Part shown: in pieces, positions 19,542 through 28,107 of the stretch
Numbering within the stretch: position 1 is the stretch's first letter
Layout of the letters: every line of letters begins with the position of its first letter
From: Bradyrhizobium arachidis
Lineage (GTDB): Bacteria > Pseudomonadota > Alphaproteobacteria > Rhizobiales > Xanthobacteraceae
Direction of reading: 5' to 3'
Length of the DNA: 64,000 bases
Assembly: GCF_024758505.1 (NCBI RefSeq)
Contig: NZ_CP077970.1
Span: 5,952,001-6,016,000 of the forward strand
The notes under the pieces: generated by a model
What the model saw: the letters and a program-made list of their open reading frames with translations, nothing else
Database searches by the model: none
Told to the model about the DNA's origin: nothing
Translations under genes and position numbers: made by a program

Positions 19542-21851
19542 TCAAGTTGACGGTGGGGTGATGGCTTCTGCGCGCGGTAGCGCAACTGGCTTGCCGGACG
19601 CCGTGATGATCGTGCCAGGTCCTTTGCCGCCGCTGCGCATCGACGACGACGACAGCGCTTCGCGCTTCTCGCGCTTCAGCCGGACCTGGATCATGTGCGG
19701 ACAGCGATGGTCGTCGAAGTAGAGTTCCTGACAATGCATGCAGTAAATGCATTCATTGACATTGATGTGCCCTTCGGGATGGATCGCCTGCACGGGGCAC
19801 TCGTTAGCACAGCGCTGACAGGGCGAGCCGCATTCAGGCCAGCGGCGCAGCCATTCGAACATGCGGATGCGACCCGGAATCGCCAGCGCCGCGCCAAGCG
19901 GGCACATGTAACGGCAGAAAAAGCGCTCGACGAACAATCCCGCGGATAGAAGCGTCAGCGCGTAGATGACGAACGGCCATTCGCGCGCGAACTTCAGGAC
20001 GATCGTCGTCTTGAAGGGCTCGACTTCCGCGAGTTGCTCCGCAAACGCCGTCGAGTACAACGACATCCCGAAAAGGCCGAGGAAGATGATGTACTTGAGC
20101 GGCCACAGCCGCTCATGAAGACCCCATGGCAATCGATATTGCGGAATCTTCACCGCCTGCGCGACGTTGTTGAGCAGCTCCTGCAACGCGCCGAACGGAC
20201 AGAGCCAGCCACAGAACGGGCCGCGTCCCCAGAACAACAGCCCGGCGGCGATCGAGCACCACAGCAGGAAGATCAGCGGCGCCGAGAGGAAGTATTCCCA
20301 ACTGAAGCCGGTCAATAGTGAATTGGCGAACGTCAGGACGTTGACCACCGACAATTGTGCATTCGCATACCAGCCGAGCCATACCAGGATGAACGCGAGG
20401 TAAGCCCGGCGCACCCAGGTGTAGACCTGCGGGCGGCGCACGAGTTGATTCTGGAAAAAGAAGATCAGCGTGAGCGCGCCAAGCGCAAGCACCGTCGTGC
20501 CGATCTTGACGATGTTGCCTCGCCAGATCTTCGTCCACAGCGGCTCGTCCTCGGCTGCAGGGGTCGCCGCGGCACCGTGCTGCTCTGCCGTCGATACGGG
20601 CGCCCCGCCCGGCGTCTTGGCCGGCTGGGCGGCTGACTGTTGCGCCGCGGGCTTGACCGGCTCGCGCTTCACGTAGGCATCGGGCAGCGCATATCCCAGT
20701 TCGAAGGTCACCCATGCCTTGTCGCGCGCGCCCACGACGCGCTGCACGAGCAGTTGCAGCGTCCACGGTTCAGTCGGATCGAAGTTGAACTCAGCCGGCA
20801 CGACAAAAAGTGCGATCTCGGGAAAGTCGGGCGCACCCTCGGCTTCGAGGCTCCCCAGCCGGGTGTGGTCGCGATCGCGGAAACGGATGCTGTTGGTCTC
20901 CTGGATCAGTTCGATCCGGTCGAAGATCCCGCCGCGAACGTAAGCCGCCCCCTTGAAGGAGTAGCGGCCCGCCCCCGCAACGACGAGAGCCTGCTGGCCC
21001 GGCTTGAGCCTCGCGGCCAGGCGATCGTACCCATCGTTGCCAAGCAGGCTGCGGCCGATCGTCGGCACCGCAACGTCGGCGACATACAGGTCGATGAAGG
21101 TGTCGCCGGGTTCTCCTTCCTCCGGACGGGCTGCCGCTGCCGCATTGCCGGATTTCTCGAAAGCCTGGTTGACATCGGCAAGGGAGAGGGTCAGGCGGCG
21201 AACGGAGCCGTCACCGACCAGGCTTTGCCAATCGCGGATCGCACTCTTGCCGGGATCAATAGCCTTGGCGGCTTGAGGCGCAACGCCGGCAGGCGCATTG
21301 CCCGGAGCACCGAGACGACCGCTCCTGATGAGCTTGGTCGCGGACCGGACGATGCTGTCCCCCATAACGAGAACGGTCACCGTCGCGCCGCTGACAATAT
21401 CGACCTGCGGCGCCGGCACCGTTCCGCGCACGACGGGATCCATGTCGGTGCCGATCAGCTTGTTGACGGCTTCCAGGATCCGTTTTTCCGGAATACCCAC
21501 GAGAACGATGGGTTCCTTATGCTCGACCAGCTTCAGGCCGGTCAGGACGCCCTTCGGGTTGATTCCGACCAGAAGCTGGATCGGCTTGCCCGAGTAGCCG
21601 GTTGCGTTGGCGAAGTCTGAATTCAGATAGACGAAGCCGAGAAGCTGGTCGTCTTTGTATGCCGGTACGATCGCCGGATCGCCTTGCGGTAATCCAAGCC
21701 GGTTTGCACCGGGAACGAGTTCGCCCGGTTCGGCTTTCGGCAGATAATCGGCCAGTCTGCCAGACGCATCGGCCGGACAGCCAAAGCCGATCCAGCCGAA
21801 AATGGCCAGGGCCACACCCAAGAACAGTTGGATGTTGAAGTACTTTCTCAA
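19542..21851 (-). CDS. nosR: NosR, flavo-iron-sulfur membrane protein for N2O reduction, 769 aa
   Basis: Electron donor and expression factor for NosZ. A signal or first helix is followed by a periplasmic FMN-binding domain with the covalent-flavin motif S-G-A-T-V-T (residues 154-159, acceptor Thr159). Five or six membrane helices follow, with two cytoplasmic C-x3-C-P pairs (C-G-W-L-C-P and C-R-Y-M-C-P). Two 4Fe-4S clusters sit near the C-terminus (C-x2-C-x2-C-x3-C-P and C-x2-C-x2-C). The start codon is TTG at 21851; no upstream ATG fits. It is the first gene of nosRZDFYLX, 16 bases before nosZ. Confidence 0.95.
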   Translation of the reverse strand: MRKYFNIQLFLGVALAIFGWIGFGCPADASGRLADYLPKAEPGELVPGANRLGLPQGDPAIVPAYKDDQLLGFVYLNSDFANATGYSGKPIQLLVGINPKGVLTGLKLVEHKEPIVLVGIPEKRILEAVNKLIGTDMDPVVRGTVPAPQVDIVSGATVTVLVMGDSIVRSATKLIRSGRLGAPGNAPAGVAPQAAKAIDPGKSAIRDWQSLVGDGSVRRLTLSLADVNQAFEKSGNAAAAARPEEGEPGDTFIDLYVADVAVPTIGRSLLGNDGYDRLAARLKPGQQALVVAGAGRYSFKGAAYVRGGIFDRIELIQETNSIRFRDRDHTRLGSLEAEGAPDFPEIALFVVPAEFNFDPTEPWTLQLLVQRVVGARDKAWVTFELGYALPDAYVKREPVKPAAQQSAAQPAKTPGGAPVSTAEQHGAAATPAAEDEPLWTKIWRGNIVKIGTTVLALGALTLIFFFQNQLVRRPQVYTWVRRAYLAFILVWLGWYANAQLSVVNVLTFANSLLTGFSWEYFLSAPLIFLLWCSIAAGLLFWGRGPFCGWLCPFGALQELLNNVAQAVKIPQYRLPWGLHERLWPLKYIIFLGLFGMSLYSTAFAEQLAEVEPFKTTIVLKFAREWPFVIYALTLLSAGLFVERFFCRYMCPLGAALAIPGRIRMFEWLRRWPECGSPCQRCANECPVQAIHPEGHINVNECIYCMHCQELYFDDHRCPHMIQVRLKREKREALSSSSMRSGGKGPGTIITASGKPVALPRAEAITPPST

Positions 21852-21926
21852 GGGCGCCGCTTCCAGTTAGCAGAACGCCGTTGTTCTGAATCGCGCCGCT
21901 TGTAACAGCTCAGCCGGAGCTTGATC

Positions 21927-21940
21927 TTGCGCTATCTCAA
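21927..21940. promoter_or_regulatory. FixK/FNR-type box between nosR and the divergent gene
   Basis: TTGC-N6-TCAA, matching the published FixK2 box form TTG(A/C)-N6-(T/G)CAA of Bradyrhizobium. It is centred about 82 bases before the nosR start and 48 before the divergent start. In B. diazoefficiens the nos operon is known to respond to low oxygen through FixK2. Which of the two promoters it serves cannot be told from sequence. Confidence 0.65.
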
Positions 21941-21980
21941 ATACGCGCGGTGCGGATCAGGCCAAGCTCCGCGGCCCTGA

Positions 21981-22874
21981 ATGGAACCCAAGATGCGCAG
22001 CGAACCCCTGTTGGCCACAGAACCGCCCGCTCCGGTCCGGAACATCGGCGAACTTTTTGCGATTGCAATCACCCAGACCAGGCGCGCCGCCCAGCATTAT
22101 CGCAAGCTCGCGGTGGCTGGCGACAAGGCCTTCGAGCCCGTCCGCTGCGTATTCGAAGTGCTGAGCGAACGGGAACAAGAACGCGCTCAAGCGATCGAAG
22201 AGAGCTGCATCGCGGCCATCGGACGCGCGCCGACCCCGGCCGATCTCCGCTGGATGCCGATGGACCTGGTTCCCGCGGAAGAGCTCTCCGATCTCGAGAA
22301 CTCGCTACTGTCGACCGCCTATGGCGCATGGGCCCTCGCCGTCAGGCACCGCGAACGTGCTTTCATCTTCTGGACTTATGTTGCGGCGCTCGCGGAAACC
22401 GGAAGCGTGCGCACGGCCGCCGAGGGTATGGCCCGCGAGGCGCTACGTGACGGCAATCTGCTTCGTCGCGAACGCCGCTTGGCATGGCGGGCCGAGCGAA
22501 GAGAGGCTGTTGCGGGAGACACGCCGGCAGCCAACGAGCTGTCCTCGGCAGCGTTGCTCGAAAGCCTGCTTCTCCGGGACATCTATCGGTGGTCGCAGGA
22601 GGCGCCCGCGCCACAGCGACGCCACCTCCTGTCCCTGATCGGAGACGGCTCACAAGGTCCGATGCCCGGGGCAAACGATGCGCTGCCGCACGCTGAGGCA
22701 CTCGACGAGATCAAGCGTCGCGCGCTTCGTCACGCGGAGCAATTGTCTTCGATTTATCTGGATGAGGCCGACAGGGCCGTCGACCAGTCCCGGCTGGAAC
22801 TGGCGCAGCAGCTCGCGGCGCGCTCTATCGCCCGGCTGGCAGACCTTCGGACCATCGCATCCCAGGCTGAATGA
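21981..22874 (+). CDS. Ferritin-like domain protein divergent from nosR, 297 aa
   Basis: All-helical protein. The N-terminal half resembles rubrerythrin/ferritin-like four-helix bundles: R-A-A-Q-H-Y-R-K-L-A, V-F-E-V-L-S-E-R-E-Q-E-R-A, Y-G-A-W-A-L-A-V-R-H-R-E-R-A-F and A-E-G-M-A-R-E-A-L. In ferritin-like relatives the fourth helix usually has E-x2-H; here the matching place reads A-L-R-D-G-N-L, so the di-iron ligand set looks incomplete. The C-terminal half is a second helical region without recognised motifs. It shares its promoter region with nosR (FixK-type box) and precedes a DUF2249 gene, suggesting microaerobic expression. An ATG at 21993 is an alternative start. Confidence 0.65.
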   Translation: MEPKMRSEPLLATEPPAPVRNIGELFAIAITQTRRAAQHYRKLAVAGDKAFEPVRCVFEVLSEREQERAQAIEESCIAAIGRAPTPADLRWMPMDLVPAEELSDLENSLLSTAYGAWALAVRHRERAFIFWTYVAALAETGSVRTAAEGMAREALRDGNLLRRERRLAWRAERREAVAGDTPAANELSSAALLESLLLRDIYRWSQEAPAPQRRHLLSLIGDGSQGPMPGANDALPHAEALDEIKRRALRHAEQLSSIYLDEADRAVDQSRLELAQQLAARSIARLADLRTIASQAE

Positions 22875-22944
22875 TAGACATCTGATGTCTGCGAGGTTTG
22901 CGCAGCGACAAAGACATGATCCGCATTCTGGTTGATGCTGAGCC

Positions 22945-23214
22945 ATGAAACAACAGCAGCTTGTCGATCACCCGCCCCAAGAAACGACTATTGATGTCCG
23001 CGCGATTCCGCGGCCGATGCGTCACCCCCTGATCTTCAACACGTTTGATCAGCTGGACGAAGGGCAGTTCTTCTCTGTCGTGAGTGACCACGACCCGCGT
23101 CCGCTGCGCTACCTGTTCGATATCAAGTACCCGGGCGCGTTCACCTGGGACTATGTCGAAAGCGGCCCGGATCTCTGGCGTGTCTGCGTCGGCCGTGCCG
23201 CCCACGATGAATGA
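22945..23214 (+). CDS. DUF2249 domain protein, 89 aa
   Basis: Small soluble protein with the DUF2249 pattern: I-D-V-R-A-I-P-R-P-x-R-H at the start, then F-x-x-L-x-x-G-x-F-x-x-V-x-D-H-D-P-R-P-L, and a W-x-V-x-V-G-R end. This domain (TusA/SirA-like fold) is often found next to nitrogen-oxide reduction genes and hemerythrins, but its activity is unknown. It lies 70 bases after the ferritin-like gene in the same direction and is probably co-expressed with it. Confidence 0.8.
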   Translation: MKQQQLVDHPPQETTIDVRAIPRPMRHPLIFNTFDQLDEGQFFSVVSDHDPRPLRYLFDIKYPGAFTWDYVESGPDLWRVCVGRAAHDE

Positions 23215-23264
23215 GCCACCAGATCCAATCATTCTTCCGGCGCCACGCCGATCCCGGCCAGACG

Positions 23265-23285
23265 GCCCCGCTTCTTTAGCGGGGC
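23265..23285. terminator. Hairpin between convergent genes
   Basis: Perfect 8-bp stem GCCCCGCT / AGCGGGGC with a TCTTT loop. It lies between the DUF2249 gene and the convergent RidA gene, and the RidA stop codon falls in the loop. No long T-run follows on either strand, so an intrinsic terminator role is plausible but not certain. Confidence 0.45.
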
Positions 23286-23716
23286 ACGACCGCGGTCGCC
23301 TCGATCTCGACGCGCGCGGTCGGCTCGACGAGACGGACGACCTGCACCAGCGCCATGCTGGGATAGTGGGTGCCGACGGCCTCGCGGTAGACCTTGCCGA
23401 GTGCCTTGAGGTTGGCAACGTACTCGTCCATGTCCACGACATACCAGGTCAGGCGTACCAGATGATCCGGCCGGGCGCCGCCTTCGGCCAGGATTGCGAC
23501 GATGTTTTCGAGCGTCTGACGCACCTGCGCGACAAACCCGTCGGCGAACCGGCCAGAAGTGTCCCAGCCGACAACGCCGCCGGTGACGACGTAGCGTCCG
23601 TCGGCCATCATGCCGTTGGCATATCCCTTCGGCTGCGGCCATCCGCTCGGCTGGAGCACCTGCAAGCCGTTGCTTTTGGCGGCCGCGGTGGCAGCCGGCA
23701 GTCTCATCGCACTCAT
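23276..23716 (-). CDS. RidA family protein (reactive enamine/imine deaminase), 146 aa
   Basis: RidA/YjgF fold: G-G-V-V-G-W-D-T, then F-V-A-Q-V-R-Q-T-L-E-N-I, L-V-R-L-T-W-Y-V-V-D, and the end V-E-P-T-A-R-V-E-I-E-A-T-A-V. The Arg of the A-R-V-E-I-E motif that binds the substrate carboxylate in active RidAs is present. Such proteins hydrolyse reactive imines formed in amino-compound metabolism. It is the last gene of the minus-strand operon that starts with the anthraniloyl/salicylyl-CoA monooxygenase, so it may deal with an imine from that pathway. A second RidA gene is at 42539. Confidence 0.85.
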   Translation of the reverse strand: MSAMRLPAATAAAKSNGLQVLQPSGWPQPKGYANGMMADGRYVVTGGVVGWDTSGRFADGFVAQVRQTLENIVAILAEGGARPDHLVRLTWYVVDMDEYVANLKALGKVYREAVGTHYPSMALVQVVRLVEPTARVEIEATAVVPR

Positions 23717-23734
23717 CGATCTCTCTCTATCATC

Positions 23735-24913
23735 TCAGCGCGGCTTCAGGAGCTCGCGGGCCACGATCAGTTTCTGGACTTCGGTTGCACCTTCGTAGAT
23801 GCGCAGCGCGCGGATTTCGCGGTAGAGGCTTTCGACAACCTCGCCCTTGCGCACGCCGCGGCCGCCGAACATCTGCACGGCGCGGTCAATGACGCGCTGC
23901 GCCGTCTCGGTGGCCGTAAGTTTTGCCATCGCGGCTTCACGCGTGGTCGGCAGCTTCTGGACGTCGCGGCGCCACGCCGCGCGGTAGGTCAATAGCGCAG
24001 CCGCGTCGGTGTCGGTCGCCATGTCGCCGAGCGCGGCCTGCGTGAGCTGGAGATCGCCGAGCGTCGCACCAAACATGTGCCGGCTGCGCGCATGCGAAAG
24101 CGCCTCGTCGAGCGCGCGCCGTGCGAAGCCAAGGGCGGCCGCCGCGACCGACGCGCGAAAAATGTCCAGCGTCTGCATCGCGAGCTTGAACCCGCCACCG
24201 GGCGCACCGAGACGGCGGCTCGCCGGAATGCGACAGTTCGTAAAGCGCAGCGTGGCGAGCGGATGCGGTGCGATCACGTCGATCCGTTCGGCAATGCTGA
24301 ACCCGGGATCATCAGGATACACAACGAAGGCCGAGATGCCGCGGGCGCCCGGCGCCTCGCCGGTTCGCGCAAACAGCGTGTAGACGTCGGCAATGCCGCC
24401 ATTGGAGATCCAGGTCTTCTCCCCGTCGATCACATAATCGTTGCCGTCGGCGCGCGCCGTGCAAGCCATCGCCGCGACGTCAGAGCCCGCCTCCTTCTCC
24501 GACAAGGCAAAAGCCGAGAGCCATTCGCCCGAACGCACCTTTGGCAGCACCGCCTTGCGCAGCTCGGACGAGCCGCCGAGCGCGATCGCGCCGGAGCCGA
24601 GCCCCTGCATGGCGAAAGCAAAATCGGCAAGGCCGTCGGCATAGGCGAGCGACTCGCGCGACAGGCAGATCGAGCGTGAGTCGATCGTGGCCGCATCGCC
24701 ATCGGGTGCTGCCACCGCACAATCGAGCAGACCCGCCTGCCCCATCGCCCGCACCAGCTTGCGGCAGGCACCGTCGACATCATCGTGGTCGATCTTGTCG
24801 AGCGCCCCCGACTGGACGAAGCGGTCAAGCGCCTCGCCTATCGTCCGGTGACGCGGCTCGAAGAACGGCCAGTCCAACCAGTCGCGCTTGATGACTTTTG
24901 CAGCGGAGCTCAT
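23735..24913 (-). CDS. Acyl-CoA dehydrogenase, 392 aa
   Basis: FAD enzyme that oxidises an acyl-CoA at C2-C3. Family signatures are clear: the flavin-binding segment [23 protein letters not shown], and the C-terminal M-F-G-G-R-G followed by I-Y-E-G-A-T-E-V-Q, whose E-G glutamate is the usual catalytic base. It lies 16 bases after the monooxygenase gene and 18 bases before RidA. In this locus it may act on a CoA thioester from the indole/aromatic side chain; the substrate is inferred. Confidence 0.9.
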   Translation of the reverse strand: MSSAAKVIKRDWLDWPFFEPRHRTIGEALDRFVQSGALDKIDHDDVDGACRKLVRAMGQAGLLDCAVAAPDGDAATIDSRSICLSRESLAYADGLADFAFAMQGLGSGAIALGGSSELRKAVLPKVRSGEWLSAFALSEKEAGSDVAAMACTARADGNDYVIDGEKTWISNGGIADVYTLFARTGEAPGARGISAFVVYPDDPGFSIAERIDVIAPHPLATLRFTNCRIPASRRLGAPGGGFKLAMQTLDIFRASVAAAALGFARRALDEALSHARSRHMFGATLGDLQLTQAALGDMATDTDAAALLTYRAAWRRDVQKLPTTREAAMAKLTATETAQRVIDRAVQMFGGRGVRKGEVVESLYREIRALRIYEGATEVQKLIVARELLKPR

Positions 24914-24929
24914 CGATCACCTCCCCGGC

Positions 24930-27248
24930 CTACTGCGCAGCCGCCGCGGCAGCGCGCGCGAGATTGGTTTCGTACTGTCCCTTGGCGGAAAGATATTGCT
25001 TCGGCCACTCGACCGCGGTGATGCCGATACGCGCGGCCTCGTGCAGCGTCCAGGCGGGATCGGCCAAATGCGGCCGCGCGATGGCGCAGAGATCGGCGCG
25101 GCCTGCGGCGAGAATCGAGTTGGCGTGGTCGGCCTCCGAGATCGCGCCGACCGCGATGGTCTCGATGCCGACCTCGTTGCGGATCAAGTCGGCGAACGGC
25201 GTCTGAAACAGGCGTCCGTAGATCGGTCGCTCCTCCTTCCACACCTGTCCCGACGAGCAGTCGATCACGTCGGCGCCGGCGTCCTTGAACATCGCCGCAA
25301 AGATCGCCGCATCGGCCGGCATGTTGCCGCCCTCGGTCCAGTCGTGGCACGACAGACGCACCGACATCGGCCGATCGGACGGCCATGCGTCGCGCATGGC
25401 GCGGAACACTTCCAGCGGAAAGCGGGCACGATTTTCGTGACTGCCGCCGTAGTCGTCCGTGCGCCGGTTGGTCAGCGGCGACAGGAAGCTCGACAGCAGA
25501 TAGCCGTGGGCGCAGTGCAGCTCGAGCCACTCGACGCCGGCCCCGGCCGCGCGCCGCGTCGCCGCGACGAAATCGTCGCGCACGCGGTCCATGTCGTTGC
25601 GATCCACCGCGCGCGGCAACTGGCTGTGTGGCAGATACGGCAAAGCCGACGCGGAGATCACAGGCCAGTCGCCGGACTCCAGCGGTTGATCGATCCCTTC
25701 CCAGGGCACCCTGGTCGCACCCTTGCGTCCGGCATGACCAAGCTGAATGCCCACCTTGGCGTGTCCGACGCCATGGACGAGATCGACCAGGCGCCGCCAC
25801 TGCGCGGCCTGCGCGTCGTTCCACAGCCCGAGACAGCCCGGCGTGATCCGCGCATCCGGCGAGACGCAGGTCATCTCGGCAAAAATCAATCCGGCGCCGC
25901 CCATGGCGCGTGCGCCGAGATGGGCGATATGAAAGTCGTTGAGCAGCCCGTCCTGCGCCGAATACATCGCCATCGGCGAGACCATGATGCGGTTCGCGAG
26001 CGACAGGCCGCGCACGCGGTGCGGCGTCAGCATCGGCGGCGGCACCCGTTCGCCATCCCGCACATTGATCCCCGCGCGCGCGGCGAACCAGCGCTCAAAA
26101 CCTTCGAGCCAGGTCCGGTCGCGCAGGCGCAAATTCTCGTGGCTGATGCGCTGCGAGCGCGTCAGCATGGAATAGAAGAATTGCGGCGGCTCCAGCGTGT
26201 CGGCATAGCGCCGGCCCACCACCTCGAACCATTCCATGGCGTTGCGCGCGGCGTTCTGGATCCGCGCGACGTCGACACGGCGCACCTCTTCATAGGCCTC
26301 CAGCACGGTCGGAATACTGGCCCGGTCGTGGCCGTGTCGGTCGAACTGGTTGGCAAGCTCGATGGCGTCGTCGAGCGCGAGCTTGGTGCCGGAGCCGATG
26401 GCGAAATGGGCGGTGTGCGCGGCGTCCCCCATCAGCACGACGTGAGAGCGGCCATTGAACACGCTCCATTTGCCACAGATCAGCCGGCTGAAATTGAGCC
26501 AGGCCGAGCCGCGGAGGTGACGCGCGTTGGTCAGGAGCCTTGCGCCGTCCAGCGTCTCGGCAAAGATCTTTTCGCAGAAGTCGATCGAGCCCTGCTGATC
26601 CATGTCGCCGAGCCCGTGGGCCTCATAGGCCTCTTCCGTGGTCTCGATGATGAAGGTCGAAGTCTCCGCATCGAACTTGTAGATATGCGCCTGGAACCAG
26701 CCATGCTCGGTCTTCTGGAAATCAAAGGTGAAGGCGTCGAACGCCTTCTTGGTGCCAAGCCAGATGTATCGGTTCGGCCGGATCACCATGTCGGGCTTGA
26801 ACTGCTCGGCGTAGCGGGCGCGGATGCGCGAGTTGACGCCGTCGCAGGCGACGATCAGGTCGGCGTCCGGATATTCGAGATCGGACTCGACATCGCGCTC
26901 GAAGACGAGCTCGACGCCGAGCGCCTCGCAGCGCCGCTGCAGGATGTTGAGCAGATGCTTGCGCCCGATGCCGATGAAGCCGTGGCCGGTGGTGCGCTGG
27001 CGCGTCCCCTTGAAGACGAGCTCGATGTCGTCCCAATGGTTGAATGCGTCCTCGATCTCAGTGGCGCTTTCGGGGTCCGCGATCCGCATCGCGGCCATCA
27101 TGGCGTCGGAAAACACCACGCCCCACCCGAACGTATCGTAGGGCTTGTTGCGCTCGACCACCGAGACGACGTGCTCGGGATGCCGCCGCTTCATGAGGAG
27201 ACCTAGGTAGAGCCCGGCCGGGCCGCCGCCGATACAGACTATGCGCAT
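24930..27248 (-). CDS. Bifunctional anthraniloyl/salicylyl-CoA monooxygenase-oxidoreductase, 772 aa
   Basis: The N-terminal ~390 residues form a flavin monooxygenase (I-G-G-G-P-A-G-L-Y near residue 5, A-C-D-G-V-N-S-R, and L-M-G-D-A-A-H-T). The C-terminal ~370 residues form an Old Yellow Enzyme barrel ([16 protein letters not shown]). This fusion is known as 2-aminobenzoyl-CoA monooxygenase/reductase and salicylyl-CoA 5-hydroxylase; both use an ortho-substituted benzoyl-CoA. The ATG at 27248 starts at M-R-I-V-C-I-G-G-G; a longer reading to 27377 crosses the promoter and operator. Anthraniloyl-CoA is the likeliest substrate here because of the indole context. Confidence 0.9.
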   Translation of the reverse strand: MRIVCIGGGPAGLYLGLLMKRRHPEHVVSVVERNKPYDTFGWGVVFSDAMMAAMRIADPESATEIEDAFNHWDDIELVFKGTRQRTTGHGFIGIGRKHLLNILQRRCEALGVELVFERDVESDLEYPDADLIVACDGVNSRIRARYAEQFKPDMVIRPNRYIWLGTKKAFDAFTFDFQKTEHGWFQAHIYKFDAETSTFIIETTEEAYEAHGLGDMDQQGSIDFCEKIFAETLDGARLLTNARHLRGSAWLNFSRLICGKWSVFNGRSHVVLMGDAAHTAHFAIGSGTKLALDDAIELANQFDRHGHDRASIPTVLEAYEEVRRVDVARIQNAARNAMEWFEVVGRRYADTLEPPQFFYSMLTRSQRISHENLRLRDRTWLEGFERWFAARAGINVRDGERVPPPMLTPHRVRGLSLANRIMVSPMAMYSAQDGLLNDFHIAHLGARAMGGAGLIFAEMTCVSPDARITPGCLGLWNDAQAAQWRRLVDLVHGVGHAKVGIQLGHAGRKGATRVPWEGIDQPLESGDWPVISASALPYLPHSQLPRAVDRNDMDRVRDDFVAATRRAAGAGVEWLELHCAHGYLLSSFLSPLTNRRTDDYGGSHENRARFPLEVFRAMRDAWPSDRPMSVRLSCHDWTEGGNMPADAAIFAAMFKDAGADVIDCSSGQVWKEERPIYGRLFQTPFADLIRNEVGIETIAVGAISEADHANSILAAGRADLCAIARPHLADPAWTLHEAARIGITAVEWPKQYLSAKGQYETNLARAAAAAAQ

Positions 27249-27288
27249 GATCCCTCGCTTTCGCGCGTCGCGCCGTGTGCTGGCCGAA

Positions 27289-27332
27289 ATTACTTTAAGC
27301 CTAAAATAATTCTCCGCCGAACCGATTGTCAA
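27289..27332 (-). promoter_or_regulatory. Promoter with overlapping 22-bp palindromic operator (type A)
   Basis: On the minus strand TTGACA (27327-27332) and TTATTT (27304-27309) are spaced by 17 bases and point at the monooxygenase gene. The -10 lies inside an inverted repeat at 27289-27310 with arms ATTA(C/T)TT..AAGTAAT-like. The same 22-bp sequence, in the other orientation and with only two differences, is at 35708-35729. The divergent MarR gene at 27523 is the obvious candidate repressor. Confidence 0.7.
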
Positions 27333-27448
27333 GGCGGTTGTCGGTGGGCCCCGCTGGTAGCCGGCCCGTTGCAACATCGGTCTGGTGACAAGCTTGGAAT
27401 TGAGGATCCGCCCGCGCCGATTCGTGGCCCGGACGGGCGAGCCTTGAA

Positions 27449-27456
27449 ATTACTTT
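27449..27456. promoter_or_regulatory. Half-site of the type A operator before marR
   Basis: ATTACTTT repeats the left arm of the type A operator, 67 bases before the marR start; the right arm is poorly conserved. It may give weak autoregulation. A single 8-base match can occur by chance in AT-rich spots, so this is a weak call. Confidence 0.3.
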
Positions 27457-27522
27457 TGGCACGAACTATCTTGCTGCCCACCCAGGAAAGCCCCGACAGG
27501 CTTTCCGACCCAGGAGATCGAT

Positions 27523-28029
27523 TTGGCAGTCGCAAAGGAATCCCCGTCCGTTTCGCCCAGGAACGGGGCCGATCAGGAGGCCGAGTACAGGGCCCAGACC
27601 CGGCTGTGGCTGCGGCTCCTGGCCTGCACGACACTGATCGAGGGGGAATTGCGGCGAAGGTTCCGCGAGGAATTCGACTTCACGATGCCCCGCTTCGACG
27701 TGCTCGCCCAGCTCGACCGCGAGCCCAGCGGGCTGGTGCTGGGCGAACTGCCCAAGCGTCTGATGGTGTCGGCCGGCAACCTCACGCCGATCGTGGATCG
27801 CCTGGTCGAGGACGGCTACATCACAAGGACGCCGTCGAACCTGGACCGGCGCGTGCAGATCGTCTGCATGACGGTCGAGGGCCGAAAGGCGTTCCGGCGC
27901 ATGGCCAAGAGCCATGGCTCGTGGCTCGCCGAACTGTTGGCCGAGTTTCCGACCGAGCGGCTCGACGGGTTGATCGGCGAGCTCGACGAGCTCAAGGGCG
28001 CCGTTAGGGACGCGCTGCAAAAGTCCTAA
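27523..28029 (+). CDS. MarR family transcriptional regulator, 168 aa
   Basis: Winged-helix regulator of aromatic catabolism type. The DNA-binding part shows L-A-Q-L-D-R-E-P-S-G-L, L-P-K-R-L-M-V-S-A-G-N-L-T-P-I-V-D-R-L and the wing D-R-R-V-Q-I-V, flanked by dimer helices. The start codon is TTG at 27523 with CAGGAG seven bases upstream. It lies divergent from the monooxygenase operon with a type A operator between them, which suggests that a CoA thioester or indole intermediate relieves repression. It is convergent with the acyl-CoA ligase, separated by a palindromic repeat. Confidence 0.88.
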   Translation: MAVAKESPSVSPRNGADQEAEYRAQTRLWLRLLACTTLIEGELRRRFREEFDFTMPRFDVLAQLDREPSGLVLGELPKRLMVSAGNLTPIVDRLVEDGYITRTPSNLDRRVQIVCMTVEGRKAFRRMAKSHGSWLAELLAEFPTERLDGLIGELDELKGAVRDALQKS

Positions 28030-28107
28030 AGCGCGACGCGCTTTAGCTCTCTTTTTTGAGCATGATCTTATCGGAAAAACCGCTGCGCACTTTTCCGGAT
28101 CATGCTC
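28026..28107. repeat. Bradyrhizobium-type intergenic double palindrome
   Basis: Two hairpins in series: CTAAAGCGC-GAC-GCGCTTTAG (28026-28046), then an imperfect palindrome with perfect 10-bp ends GAGCATGATC / GATCATGCTC (28058-28107). From memory this pattern is frequent between genes in Bradyrhizobium. It sits between the convergent marR and ligase genes; its last base is the first base of the ligase stop triplet. It could act as a two-way terminator. Confidence 0.7.
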
